DNA from: Bugula neritina | Taxonomy: Eukaryota; Bryozoa; Gymnolaemata; Cheilostomatida; Bugulidae | Assembly: GCA_964035545.1 (NCBI GenBank) | Contig: OZ037765.1 | Location: forward strand, 15,494,698 to 15,558,697 | Direction: 5' to 3' | Length of the DNA: 64,000 nt | Shown: one piece after another, positions 1-16,411 of the stretch | Layout: the number at the start of each line of letters is the position of its first letter | Numbering within the stretch: the first letter of the stretch is position 1 | Notes under the pieces: generated by a model | The model's database searches: none | The model's input: the letters and a program-made list of their open reading frames with translations, nothing else | What the model was told of the DNA's origin: nothing | Position numbers and translations under genes: made by a program

Positions 1-660
1 GAGTTAGTGTATGATACATAAATATACTGAAACATACTGAAACATGCTGCAACATACTTAAATATACATCAACATACTGAAATATACCTAAAAATCTTGA
101 AACATACTGAAACACACTGTAGAATATCGAAATACACCGCAACACTTTGGAATATACTGCAACATACCGAAGTAAATGGTAACCTACTGAAATATGTTGC
201 AAACTACTGAAAAATACTGAAAAATACTGCAATATACTGCAACATGCTGCAACATAATGAAATATACTATAACATAATGAAACCTACTGCAACATACTGA
301 AATATACTGCAACATACTGAAATAAACTGCAAGATACTGCAACATACTGAATTACACTGCAACACATTGAAATATACCCCAACACACTGAAACATACAGC
401 AAGACACTGACATATACAGCGACACATTGAAATATACTGCAACATACCGAAATATATGGTAACCTACTGAAATAAGTTGCAAACCACTGAAACATACTGC
501 AACATACTGCAACAAAATGAAATATACTGTAAGACACCAAATTAAACTTTAAAATACTGAAATATACTGTAACATACTGAAACCTACTGCGACATGCTGA
601 AATATACTGCAACATATCGAATTATATCGTAATAGACGGACATGTGCTGTAACATACTGG

Positions 661-1260
661 AACATTCTGAAACATACTGAAACATACTGAAACATACTGA
701 AATATACTGGAACATACCGAAACCTACTGCAACATACTGAAACATACTGCAACATACTGAAATATACTGCAAGATACTGCAACATACTGAAATACACTGT
801 AACATACTGAATTACACTGCAACATACTGCGACATACTGACATATACTGGAACATATTGAAATACACTGCAACACATTCAAATATCCCGCAACACACCGA
901 AACATACAGCAACACACTGACATATACAGCGACACATTGAGATGTACTGCAACATACTGAAACATTCTGAAACATACTGAAACATACTGAAACATACTGA
1001 AATATACTGGAATATACCGAAACCTACTGCAACATACTGAAACATACTGCAACATACTGAAATATACTGCAAGATACTGCAACATACTGAAATACACTGT
1101 AACATACTGAATTACACTGCAACATACTGCGACATACTGACATATACTGGAACATATTGAAATACACTGCAACACATTCAAATATCCCGCAACACACCGA
1201 AACATACAGCAACACACTGACATATACAGCGACACATTGAAATGTACTGCAACATACTGA
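661..1260 (+). repeat. 300-bp tandem duplication inside the array
   Basis: Bases 661-960 and 961-1260 carry the same ordered series of variant 10-mers. I noticed only two differences by eye (AACATACCGA against AATATACCGA, and GAGATGT against GAAATGT). Because the unit order is irregular, the match reflects duplication of a 30-unit block rather than the background repetition. Confidence 0.9.
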
Positions 1261-4200
1261 AATATGCTGTAGCATACTGAAATACATTGCAACACACTGA
1301 AGTATACTGTAATATACAGAAACGTACTGTAACATACCGAAACACACGTCAACATACTGAAATGTACTGCAACATACTGAGATATACTGCAACATACTGA
1401 ATTATACTGCAACATACTGCAACATACTGAAATACGCTGTAAGATATTGAAATACACTGCAACACATTAAAATATACTGCAAAATAATGAAACATACTAT
1501 AACACACTGAAATAAATTGCAAAATACTGAAATATACTGTAACATACTGAAACATACTGCAACATACTGAAATATACATGAACATACCGAAACCTACTGC
1601 AACATACTGAAATATACTGCAACATACTGAAATACACTGCAAGATACTGCAACATACTGTAAAACACTGTAACATACTGAAATACACTGCAACATACTGC
1701 AACATACTGACATACACTGGAACATCTTGAAATACACTTCAACACATTGAAATATACTGCAACACAATGAAACATACGGCAACATGTTGAAAGATACTGC
1801 GACATACTGAAACGTACTGCAACATACTGAAATACACTGTAACATATTGAAATACACTGCAACACATTGAAATATACTGCAACACACTGAAACATACGAC
1901 AACATACTGAAATATATTGCGAGACATTGAATTATACTGCAGCATAGTGAAATATTCTGCAGCATACTGAAATACACTGCAACACACTAGAGTATACTGT
2001 AAAATACAGAAATGTACTGTAACATACTGAAACATACGTCAACATACTGAAATGTACTGCAATATGCTGAATTACACTGCAACATACTGCAACAGACTGA
2101 AATACGCTGTAACGTATTGAAGTACATTGCAACACATTGAAATATACTGCAACATACCGAAATATATTGTAACCTACTGAAATACGTTGCAAACCACTGA
2201 AACGTACTGCAACATACTGCAACAAAACGAAAAATACTGTAACACACTAAATTAAACTTTAAAATACTGAAATATACTGTAACACACTGAAACCTACTGC
2301 AACATGCTGAAATATACTGCAACATATCGAATTATATCGTATTAGACGGACATGTACTGTAACATACTGAAACATACTAAAACATACTGAAACATATTGA
2401 AACATACTGAAATATACATGAACATACCGAAACCTACTGCAACATACTGAAATATACTGCAACATACTGAAATACACTGCAAGATACTGCAACATACTGT
2501 AAAACACTGTAACATACTGAATTACACTGCGACATACTGCGACATACTGACATACACTAGAACATATTGAATTACACTGCAACACATTGAAATATCCCGC
2601 AACACACTGAAACATACGGCAACACACTGACATATACAGCGACACATTGAAATATACTGCAACATACAGAAATATGCTGTAGCATACTGAAGTACACTGC
2701 AGCACACTGAAGTATACTGTAATATACAGAAACGTACTGTAACATACTGAAACACATGTCAACATACTGAAATGCACTGCAACATACTGAGATGTACTGC
2801 AACATACTGAATTATACTGCAACATACTGAAATATACCGCAACAAACCGAAATATATGGTAACATTCTAAAATAGGTTGCAAACTACTAAAATATACTGC
2901 AACATATCGGAAAATACTGGAAATGTGCAACATAATGAAATATACTGCAAAGATACTGAAATATACTTCAACATACTGAAATATACCTAAAAATATTGAA
3001 ACATACTGAAGTACACTGTTGGATATTGAGATACACGTCAACACATTTGAATATACTGCAACATACCGAAATATATGGTAACCTACTGAACTATGTTGCA
3101 AACTACTGAAATATACTGCAACATACTGCAACATAATGAAATATACTGTAACACACTGAAATAGACTGCAAAATACTGAAATATACTGTAAGATACTGAA
3201 ACATACTGCAACAAACTGAAATATACTGCAACAGACTGAAATAGACTGCAAGATACTGCAACATACTGAAATACACTGTAACATACTGAAATACACTGCA
3301 ACATACTGAAATACACTGGAACATATTGAAATACACTCCAACACCTTGAAATAAACTCCAACTCACTGAAACATACGGCAACATACTGATGTATAGTGGG
3401 ACACATTGAAATATACTGCAACATACTGAAATATAATGCAAGATACTGCAACATACTGAAATACACTGTGACATACTGAAATACACTGCAACATACTGCA
3501 ACATACTGCAACATACTGAATTACACTGTAACATATTTAAATACACTGCAACACATTGAAATATACTGCAACACACTGAAACATACGGCGACATACTGAA
3601 ATATACTGCAACATGCTGAAATATATTGCAACATACTGAAATACACTGTAACATACTCAATAACACTGCAACATACTGCAACATACTGCAACATACTGAA
3701 ATACGCTCTATAATATTGAAATACACTGCAACACATTGAAAGATACTGCAACATACTGAAACATACTGCAACATACTGAAATACACTGTGACAAATTGAA
3801 ATACACTGCAACACATTGAAATATACTGCTACACACTGAAACATACGGCAGCATACTGAAATATACTGCGAGACATTGAAATATACTGCAACATAGTGAA
3901 ATATGCTGTAGCATACTGAAATACACTGCAACACACTAGAGTATTCTGTAAAGTACAGAAATGTACTGTAACATACTGAAAAATACGTCAGCATTCTCAA
4001 ATGTACAGCAAAATGCGGAATTACACTGCAACATACTGCAACATAATGAAATGTACTGTCACACACTGAAATATACATCAAAATACTTAACTATGTTGTA
4101 ACATACTTAAACATACTGCAACATACTGAAATATACCTAAAAATACTGATACATACTGAAACACACTGTAGGGTATTGAAATACACTGCAACACATTAAA

Positions 4201-4541
4201 ATATACTGCAACATACTGAAACATACAACAACATACTGAAATATACTGCAACACATTGAGATATAGTGCAACATACTAAAATATGCTGTAGCATACTGAA
4301 TAATACTGCAACACACTGAAGTATACTGTATTATACAGAAATGTACTGTAACATACTGAAACATACGGCAACATACTGAAATGTACTGCAACATACTTAA
4401 ATATACCACAACAAAACGAAATATATGGTAACATACTGAAATAGGTTGAAAATGACTAAAATATACTGCAACATATCGAAAAATACTGCAAATGTGCACC
4501 ATAATGAAATATACTGCAAAACAACTAAAATGTACTGCAAC

Positions 4542-4553
4542 AACTTAAAAGTT
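4542..4553. repeat. Non-unit marker AACTTAAAAGTT, copy 1
   Basis: This short spacer breaks the 10-bp pattern. It can fold into a 5-bp stem (AACTT/AAGTT). It follows the sequence CTGCAAC and precedes a GTATGATA variant. Five further copies sit in the left arm in the same surroundings, and the window start (GTTAGTGTATGATA) looks like the right half of another. The recurring context marks a higher-order repeat cassette. This copy has the variant GTTAGTGTATGATACATA on its right. Confidence 0.8.
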
Positions 4554-5349
4554 AGTGTATGATACATAGATATACTGAAACATACTGAAACATGCTGCAA
4601 CATACTTAAATATACATCAACATACTGAAATATATCTAAAAATCTTGAAACATACTGAAACACACTGTAGAATATCGAAATACACCGCAACACTTTGGAA
4701 TATACTGCAATATACCAAAGTAAATGGTAACCTACTGAAATATATTGCAAACTGCTGAAATATACTGCAACATACTGCAACATACTGCAACATAATGAAA
4801 TATACTATAACACACTGATTTACACTGCAAAATACTGAAATATACTGTAACATAATGAAAGCTACTGCAACATACTGAAATATACTGCAACATACTGAAA
4901 TAAACTGCAAGATACTGCAACATACTGAAATACACTGTAACATACCGCGACATGCTGACATACACTGGAACATATTGAAATACACTGCAACAGATTGAAA
5001 TATACCGCAACACACTGAAACATACAGCAAGACACTGACATATACAGCGACACATTGAAATATAATGAAACATACTGAAATACGCTGTAGCATACTGAAA
5101 TACACTGCAACACACTGAAGTATACTGTAATATACAGAAACGTACTGTAACATACTGAAAAACACGTCAACATACTGAATTATACTGCAACATACTGCAA
5201 CATACTGAAACACGCTGTAACATATTGAAATACACTGCAACACATTAAAATATACTGCAACATACAGAAATAGGTTGCAAACTACTAAAATATACTGCAA
5301 CATATGGAAAAATACTGGAAATGTGCAACATAATGAAATATACTGCAAC

Positions 5350-5361
5350 AACTTAAAAGTT
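5350..5361. repeat. Non-unit marker AACTTAAAAGTT, copy 2
   Basis: It lies 808 bp after copy 1. Its right flank is the GTTACTGTATGATATATA variant, shared with the copies at 8609, 12207 and 20728. Confidence 0.8.
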
Positions 5362-8300
5362 ACTGTATGATATATAAACATACTCAAACATACTGAAACA
5401 TGCTGCAACATATTTAAACATACCGGAACATAGTGAAATATACCTAAAAATGTTGAAAGACACTGAAGCACACTGTAGGATATCGAAATACACTGCAACA
5501 CTTTGGAATACACTGCAACATACCGAAATAAATGTTAACCTACTGAAATATGTTGCAAGCTACTGAAATATACTGCAACATACTGCAACATAATGAAATA
5601 TACTATAACACACTGAATTAAACTGCATTATAATGAAATATACTGTAAGATACTGAAACCCACTGCAACATGCTGAAATATACTGCAACATACTGAAATA
5701 TACTGCAAGATATTGCAACATACTGAAATACACTGTAACATATTGAAATACACTTCAACACATTGAAACATACTGCAACACACTGAAACATACGGCAACA
5801 CACTCACATGTACAGCGACACATTGAAACATACTGCAACATACTGAAATATGCTGTAGCATACTGAAATACACTGCAACACACTGAAGTATACTGTAATA
5901 TACAGAAACGTACTGTAACACAGTGAAACACACGTCAACATACTGAAATGTACTGCAACATACCGAGATATACTGCAACATACTGAATTATACTGCAACA
6001 TACTGCAACATACTGAAATACGCTGTAACATATTGAAATACACTGCAACACATTAAAGTATACTGCAGCATACTGAAACATACGACAACATACTGAAATA
6101 TACGTTGAGATATACTGCAACATACCGAAATATGCTGTAGCATACTGAAATAGACTGCAACACACTTCAGTATACTGTATCATACAGAAACGCACTGTAA
6201 CATACTGAAACATACGGCAACATATTGAAATGTTCTGCAACATACTGAAGTAAACCGCAACAAACCGAAATATATGGTAACATACTGAAATAGGTTGCAA
6301 ACTACTAAAATATATTGCAACATATCGAAAAATACTGCAAATGTGCACCATAATGAAATATACTGCAAAGATACTGAAATATACTGCAACATACTGAAAT
6401 ATACTCAAACATACAGAAATATACCTAAAAATATTGAAACATACTGAAATACACTGTAGGATATTGAAATACACTGCAACACATTTGAAGATACTGCAAC
6501 CTACCGAAATAAATGGTAACCTACTGAAACATGTTGCAAACTACTGAAATTTACTGCAACATACTGCAACATCAAGAAATGTACTCTAACACCCTGAATT
6601 AAACTGCAAAATACTGAAAAATACTGTAACATACTGAAAAATACTGCAACAAACTGAAATATACTGCAACATACCGAAATATACTGCAAGATACTGCAAC
6701 ATACTAAAATACACTGCAACACATTGAAATAAACTCCAACTCACTGAAACATACGGCAACATACTGAAAAATACTGGGACACATTGAAATATACTGCAAC
6801 ATACTGCAACATACTGAAGCACGCTGTAACATATTGAAATACACTGCAACACATTAAAATATACTGTAGCATACTGAAATACACTGCAACACACTGAAGC
6901 ATACTATAATATACAGAAATGTACTTTAACGTACTGAAACACACTTCCACATACTGAAACGTACTGCAACCTGCTGAAATATACTGCAACATACTGAAAC
7001 CTATTGCAACATACTGAAATATACTGCAACATACTAAAATATGCTGCAGGAAACTGCAACATACTGAAATACACTGTAACATACTGAAATGTACTTCAAC
7101 ATACTGAAATATACCTAAAATTATTGAAACATACTGAAACACACTGTAGGATATGGAAATACACTGCAACACTTTGGAATATACTGCAACATACTGAAAT
7201 ACACTTTAACATACTGAAATACACTGCAACATACTGAAATACACCTGAACATATTGAAATGCACTGCAACACATTAGAATAAACTGCAACATAACTATAT
7301 ATACGGTAATATACTGAAGTATAGCGTAATTTACGGAAATGTACTGTAACATACTGAAATATACTGTAACACACTGAAATAAACTGCAAAATACTAAACT
7401 ATACTGTAACATACTGAAATATACTGCAACATACTGAAATACACTGCAAGATACTGCAACATACTGAAATACACTGTAACATACTAAAATACACTGCAAC
7501 ATACTGCAACATACTGACATACACTGGAGCATATTGAAGTACACTGCAACACTTTGAAATATACTGCAACACACTGAAACATACGGCAACATTCTGAAAT
7601 ATCTCGCGACACATGGAAATATACTGCAGCATACTGCAATATGCTGTAGCATACTGAAATACACTGCAACACACTGAAGTATACTGTAATATACGGAAAC
7701 GTATTGTAACATACTGAAACACACGTCAACATACTGAAATGTACTGCAACATGCTGAAATATACTGCAACATACTTAAACCTATTGCAACATACTGAAAC
7801 ATACTGCAACATACTGAAATATACTGCAAGATACTACAACATACTGAAATACACTGTAACATACTGAAATATACTTCAACATACTGAAATATACCTAAAC
7901 ATATTTAAACATACTGAAACACACTGCAGGACATTGAAATACACTGGAACACTTTGAAATATGCTGCAACATACCGAAATATATGGTAACCTACTGAAAT
8001 ATACTGCGACACATTGAAATATACTGCAACTTACTGAAATATGCTATAGCATACTGAAACACACTGCAACACACTGGAGTAAACTGTAAAATACAGAAAT
8101 GTACTGAAAAATACCGAAACATACTTCAACATACTAAAATGTACTGCAACATGCTGAAGTTTACTGCAACATACTGAATTACACTGCAACATATTGAAAT
8201 ACACTGCAACGTACTGCAACATGCTGAAATGTACTGCAACATACTGAATTATACTGCAACATACTGCAACATACTGAAACACGCTGTAACATATTAAAAT

Positions 8301-8608
8301 ACACTGCAACACAGCAAAATATACTGCAACATACTGAAATATGCTGTAGCATACTGAAATACACTGCAACGCGCTGAAGTATACTGTAATATACAGAAAC
8401 GTACTGTAACATACTGAAACACACGTCAACATACTGAATTATACTGCAACATACTGCAACATACTGAAACACGCTGTAACATATTGAAATACACTGCAAC
8501 ACATTAAAATATACTGCAACATACTGAAATAGGTTGCAAACTACTAAAATATACTGCAACATATCGAAAAATACTGCAAATGTGCAACATAATGAAATAT
8601 ACTGCAAC

Positions 8609-8620
8609 AACTTAAAAGTT
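8609..8620. repeat. Non-unit marker AACTTAAAAGTT, copy 3
   Basis: It lies 3,259 bp after copy 2. Several hundred bases on its right match the right flank of copy 2, so the cassette was copied as a block. Confidence 0.8.
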
Positions 8621-11600
8621 ACTGTATGATATATAAACATACTCAAACATACTGAAACATGCTGCAACATATTTAAACATACCGGAACATAGTGAAATAT
8701 ACCTAAAAATGTTGAAAGATACTGAAGCACACTGTAGGATATCGAAATACACTGCAACACTTTGGAATACACTGCAACATACCGAAATAAATGTTAACCT
8801 ACTGAAATATGTTGCAAGCTACTGAAATATACTGCAACATACTGCAACATAATGAAATATACTATAACACACTGAATTAAACTGCATTATAATGAAATAT
8901 ACTGTAAGATACTGAAACCTACTGCAACATGCTGAAATATACTGCAACATACTGAAATATACTGCAAGATATTGCAACATACTGAAATGCACTGTAACAT
9001 ATTGAAATACACTTCAACACATTGAAACATACTGCAACACACTGAAACATTCGGCAACACACTCACATGTACAGCGACACATTGAAATATGCTGCAACAT
9101 ACTGAAATATGCTGTAGCATACTGAAATACACTGCAACACACTGAAGTATACTGCAACATACTGCAACACACTGAAATACGCTGTAACATATTGAAATAC
9201 ACTGCAACACATTAAAATATACTGCAGCATACTGAGACATACGACAACATACTGAAATATACGCTGAGATATACTGCAACATACCGATATATGCTGTAGC
9301 ATACTGAAATAGACTGCAACACACTTCAGTATACTGTATCATACAGAAACGCACTGTAACATACTGAAACATACGGCAACATATTGAAATGTTCTGCAAC
9401 ATACTGAAGTATACCGCAACAAACCGAAATATATGGTAACATACTGAAATAGGTTGCAAACTACTAAAATATATTGCAACAAATCGAAAAATACTGCAAA
9501 TGTGCACCATAATGATATATACTGCAAAGATACTGAAACATACTGCAACATACTGAAATATACTGCAAGATACTACAACATACTGAAATACACTGTAACA
9601 TACTGAAATATACTTCAACATACTGAAATATACCTAAAAATATTTAAACATACTGAAACACACTGCAGGACATTGGAGTACACTGCAACACTTTGAAATA
9701 TGCTGCAACATACCGAAATATATGGTAACCTACTGAAATATACTGCGACACATTGAAATATACTGAAGCATACTGAAATATGCTGTAGCATACTGAAAGA
9801 CACTGCAACACACTGGAGTAAACTGTAATGTACAGAAACGTACTGTAGCATACTCGAACACACTGCAACACACTGGAGTAAACTGTAAAATACAGAAATG
9901 TACTGAAACATACCGAAACATACGTCAACATACTAAAATGTACTGCAACATGCTGAAATTTACTGCAACATACTGAATTACACTGCAACATATTGAAATA
10001 CACTGCAACGTACTGCAACATAATGAAATATACTATAACACACTGAATTAAACTGCAAAATACTGAAATATACTGTAACATACTGAAACCTACTGCAACA
10101 TACTAAAATATACTGCAACATACTGAAATATACTGCAAGATACTGCAACACACTGAAATACACTGTAACATACTGAAAAACAATGCAACATACTGCAACA
10201 TACTGACATACACTGGAACATATTGAAATACACTGCAACATATTGAAATATACTGCAACACACTGAAATATACGGCAACATACAGAAATGTACTGTGAAA
10301 TACTGAAACATACGACATTCTACTAAAATATACTGCAACAACTGAAGTACACTGCAACATACTGAAATATACTTGAACATACTGAAATATACCTAAAAAT
10401 ATAGAAACATACTGAAACACACTGTAGGATATTGAAATACACTGCAACACTTTGGAATATACTTCAACATGCCGAAGTATATGGTAACCTACCGAAATGT
10501 GTTGCAAACTACTGAAATATACTGCAACATACTGCAACATAATGAAATATACTATAACACACTGAAATAAACTGCAAAATACTGAAAAATACTGTAACAT
10601 ACTGAAACATGCTGCAACAAACTGAAATATACTGCAACATACCGAAATATTTTGCAAGATACTGCAACATACTGAAATACATTGTAACATACTGAAATAC
10701 ACTGGAACATATTGAAATACACTGCAACACATTGAAATAAACTTCAACTCACTGAAACATACGGCAACATACTGAAATATACTGGGACACATTAAAATAT
10801 ACTGCAACATACTGAAATATAAAGCAAGATACTGCAACATACTGAAGTACACTGTAAGATATTGAAATACACTGCAACACATTGAAATATACTGCAACAC
10901 ACTGAAACATACGGCAACATACTTAAATATACTGCTACACATTGAAATATACTGCAACATACTGAAATATGCTGTAGCATACTGAAATACACTGCAACAC
11001 ACTGAAGTATACTGTAATATACAGAAATGTACTTTAACATACTGAAACATACTTCAACATACTGAAATGTACTGCAACCTGCTGAAATATATTGCAACGT
11101 ACTGAAATACACTGTAACATACTCAATTACACCGCAACATTCTGCAACATACTGAACTATGCTGTAACATATTGAAATACACTGCAACACATTGAAATAC
11201 ACTGCAACATACTGCAACATACTGAAATACACCGTATCATATTGAAATACACCGCAACACATTGAAATATACTACAATACACTGCAACATACTACAACAT
11301 ACAGAAATTCACTGTAACAGATGAAAATACCCTGCAACATACCGAAATATACAGTAAGCTACTGAAATATGTTGCAAACTACTGAAATATACTTCAACAT
11401 GCTGCATCATAATGAAATATACTATACCACACTGAAATAAACTGCAAAATACTGAAATATACTGTAACATACTGAAATATACTGCAACATACTGAAATAC
11501 ACTGCAGGATACTGCAACATACTGAAATATGCTGTAACATACTGAAATACACTGCAACATACCGCAACATACTGACATACACTGGAGTATATTGAAGTAC

Positions 11601-12206
11601 ACTGCAACACATTGAAATATACTGCAACACACTGAAACATACGGCAACATTCTGAAATATCTTGCGACACATTGAAATATATTGCAGCATACTGAAATAT
11701 GCTGTAGCATACTGAAATACACTGCAACACACTGAAGTATACTGTAATATACGGAAACGTACTGTAACATACTGAAACATACGTCAACATACTGAAATGT
11801 ACTGCAACATGCTGAAATTTACTGCAACATACTGAATTACACTGCAACATATTGAAATACACTGCAACGTACTGCAACAAAATGAAATATACTATAACAC
11901 ACTGAATTAAACTGCAAAATACTGAAATATACTGTAACATACTGAAACCTACTGCAACATGCTAAAATATACTGCAACATACTGAAATATCCTGCAAGAT
12001 ACTGCAACATACTGAAATACACTGTAACATACTGAAAAACATTACAACATACTGCAACATACTGACATACACTGGAACATATTGAAATACACTGCAACAC
12101 ATTGAAATGTACTGCAACACACTGAAACATACGGCAACATACTGAAACATACTGCAACACATTGAGATATACTGCGAATGTGCAACATAATGAAATATAC
12201 TGCAAC

Positions 12207-12218
12207 AACTTAAAAGTT
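12207..12218. repeat. Non-unit marker AACTTAAAAGTT, copy 4
   Basis: This marker falls inside the first copy of the 8,521-bp duplication. Its counterpart at 20728 is exactly 8,521 bp away. Confidence 0.8.
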
Positions 12219-13199
12219 ACTGTATGATATATAAACATACTCAAACCTACTCAAACATGCTGCAACATATTTAAACATACCGGAACATAGTGAAATATAC
12301 CTAAAAATGTTGAAAGATACTGAAGCACACTGTAGGATATCGAAATACACTGCAAAACTTTGGAATACACTGCAACATACCGAAATAAATGTTAACCTAC
12401 TGAAATATGTTGCAAGCTACTGAAATATACTGCAACATACCGCAACATAATGAAATATACTATAACACACTGAATTAAACTGCATTATAATGAAATATAC
12501 TGTAAGATACTGAAACCTACTGCAACATGCTAAAATATACTGCAACATACTGAAATATACTGCAAGATATTGCAACATACTGAAATACACTGTAACATAT
12601 TGAAATACACTTCAACACATTGAAACATACTGCAACACACTGAAACATACGGCAACACACTCACATGTACAGCGACACATTGAAATATACTGCAACATAC
12701 TGAAATATGCTGTAGCATACTGAAATACACTGCAACACACTGAAGTATACTGTAATATACAGAAACGTACTGTAACACACTGAAACACACGTCAACATAC
12801 TGAAATGTACTGCAACATACCGAGATATACTGCAACATACTGAATTATACTGCAACATACTGCAACATACTGAAATACGCTGTAACATATTGAAATACAC
12901 TGCAACACATTAAAATATACTGCAGCATACTGAGACATACGACAACATACTGAAATATACGTTGAGATACACTGCAACATACCGAAATATGCTGTAGCAT
13001 ACTGAAATAGACTGCAACACACTTCAGTATACTGTATCCTACAGAAATGCACTGTAACATACTGAAACATACAGCAACATATTGAAATGTTCTGCAACAT
13101 ACTGAAGTACACCGCAACAAACCGAAATATATGGTAACATACTGAAATAGGTTGCAAACTACTAAAATATATTGCAACATATCGAAAAATACTGCAAAT

Positions 13200-14800
13200 G
13201 TGCACCATAATGAAATATACTGCAAAGATACTGAAATATACTGCAACATACTGAAATATACTCAAACATACAGAAATATACCTAAAAATATTGAAACATA
13301 CTGAAATACACTGTAGGATATTGAAATACGCTGCAACACATTTGAAGATACGGCAACCTACCGAAATAAATGGTAACCTACTGAAACATGTTGCAAACTA
13401 CTGAAATTTACTGCAACATCAAGAAATATACTATAACACCCTGAATTAAACTGCAAAATACTGAAAAATACTGTAACATACTGAAAAATACTGTAACATA
13501 CTGAAAAATACTGCAACAAACTGAAATATACTGCAACATACCAAAATATACTGCAAGCTACTGCAACATACTAAAATACACTGCAACACATTGAAATAAA
13601 CTCCAACTCACTGAAACATACGGCAACATACTGAAATATACTGGGACACATTGAAATATACTGCAACATACTGCAACATACTGAAACACGCTGTAACATA
13701 TTGAAATACACTGCAACACATCAAAATATACTGCAACATACTGAAACATACAACAACATACTGAAGCACACTGCAGGATATTGAAATACACTGCAACACT
13801 TTGAAATATACTGCAACACACTGAAACATACGGCAACATACTGAAATATACTGCGACACATTGAAATATACTGCAACTTACTGAAATATGCTGTAGCATA
13901 CTGAAACACACTGCAACACACTGGAGTAAACTGTAATATACAGAAACGTACTGTAGCATACTCAAACACACTGCAACACACTGGAGTAAACTGTAAAATA
14001 CAGAAATGTACTGAAAAATACCGAAACACACTTCAACATACTAAAATGTACTGCAACATGCTGAAATTTACTGCAACATACTGAATTACACTGCAACATA
14101 TTGAAATACACTGCAACGTACTGCAACATGCTGAAATGTACTGCAACATACTGAAATATACTGCAAGATATTGCAACATACTGAAATACACTGTAACATA
14201 TTGAAATACACTGCAACACATTGAAGCATACTGCAACACACTGAAACATCTGGCAACACACTCACATATACAGCGACACATTGAAATATACTGCAACATA
14301 CTGAAATATGCTGTAGCATACTGAAATACACTGCAACACACTGAAGTATACTGTAATATACAGAAACGTACTGTAACACACTGAAACACACGTCAACATA
14401 CTGAATTGTACTGCAACATACTGAGATATACTGCAACATACTTAATTATACTGCAACATACTGCAACATACTGAAACACGCTGTAACATATTGAAATACA
14501 CTGCAACACATCAAAATATACTGCAACATACTGAAACATACAACAACATACTGAAATATACGTTGAGATATACTGCAACATACCGAAATATGCTGTAGCA
14601 TAATGAAATAGACTGCAACACACTTCAGTATACTGTATTATACAGAAATGCACTGTAACATACTGAAACATACGGCAACATATTGAAATGTACTGCAAGA
14701 TACTGAAGTATACCGCAACAAACCGAAATATATGGTAACATACTGAAATAGGTTGCAAACTACTAAAATATATTGCAACATGTCGAAAAATACTGCAAAT
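13200..14800 (+). repeat. 1.6-kb tandem repeat, unit A (1,601 bp)
   Basis: This unit starts at the landmark GTGCACCATAATG. It is the same as the following unit except that one ATACTGCAAC decamer is missing near 13405, so it is 1,601 rather than 1,611 bp long. The 270 bp upstream of 13200 diverge from the corresponding ends of units A and B, so the tandem array begins here. Confidence 0.9.
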
Positions 14801-16411
14801 GTGCACCATAATGAAATATACTGCAAAGATACTGAAATATACTGCAACATACTGAAATATACTCAAACATACAGAAATATACCTAAAAATATTGAAACAT
14901 ACTGAAATACACTGTAGGATATTGAAATACGCTGCAACACATTTGAAGATACGGCAACCTACCGAAATAAATGGTAACCTACTGAAACATGTTGCAAACT
15001 ACTGAAATTTACTGCAACATACTGCAACATCAAGAAATATACTATAACACCCTGAATTAAACTGCAAAATACTGAAAAATACTGTAACATACTGAAAAAT
15101 ACTGTAACATACTGAAAAATACTGCAACAAACTGAAATATACTGCAACATACCAAAATATACTGCAAGCTACTGCAACATACTAAAATACACTGCAACAC
15201 ATTGAAATAAACTCCAACTCACTGAAACATACGGCAACATACTGAAATATACTGGGACACATTGAAATATACTGCAACATACTGCAACATACTGAAACAC
15301 GCTGTAACATATTGAAATACACTGCAACACATCAAAATATACTGCAACATACTGAAACATACAACAACATACTGAAGCACACTGCAGGATATTGAAATAC
15401 ACTGCAACACTTTGAAATATACTGCAACACACTGAAACATACGGCAACATACTGAAATATACTGCGACACATTGAAATATACTGCAACTTACTGAAATAT
15501 GCTGTAGCATACTGAAACACACTGCAACACACTGGAGTAAACTGTAATATACAGAAACGTACTGTAGCATACTCAAACACACTGCAACACACTGGAGTAA
15601 ACTGTAAAATACAGAAATGTACTGAAAAATACCGAAACACACTTCAACATACTAAAATGTACTGCAACATGCTGAAATTTACTGCAACATACTGAATTAC
15701 ACTGCAACATATTGAAATACACTGCAACGTACTGCAACATGCTGAAATGTACTGCAACATACTGAAATATACTGCAAGATATTGCAACATACTGAAATAC
15801 ACTGTAACATATTGAAATACACTGCAACACATTGAAGCATACTGCAACACACTGAAACATCTGGCAACACACTCACATATACAGCGACACATTGAAATAT
15901 ACTGCAACATACTGAAATATGCTGTAGCATACTGAAATACACTGCAACACACTGAAGTATACTGTAATATACAGAAACGTACTGTAACACACTGAAACAC
16001 ACGTCAACATACTGAATTGTACTGCAACATACTGAGATATACTGCAACATACTTAATTATACTGCAACATACTGCAACATACTGAAACACGCTGTAACAT
16101 ATTGAAATACACTGCAACACATCAAAATATACTGCAACATACTGAAACATACAACAACATACTGAAATATACGTTGAGATATACTGCAACATACCGAAAT
16201 ATGCTGTAGCATAATGAAATAGACTGCAACACACTTCAGTATACTGTATTATACAGAAATGCACTGTAACATACTGAAACATACGGCAACATATTGAAAT
16301 GTACTGCAAGATACTGAAGTATACCGCAACAAACCGAAATATATGGTAACATACTGAAATAGGTTGCAAACTACTAAAATATATTGCAACATGTCGAAAA
16401 ATACTGCAAAT
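14801..16411 (+). repeat. 1.6-kb tandem repeat, unit B (1,611 bp)
   Basis: The landmark GTGCACC recurs at 14801 and 16412. All open-frame boundaries shift by exactly 1,611 between this unit and the next, for example 15169-15642 against 16780-17253. I saw no mismatch to unit C over the shared part. Confidence 0.92.
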
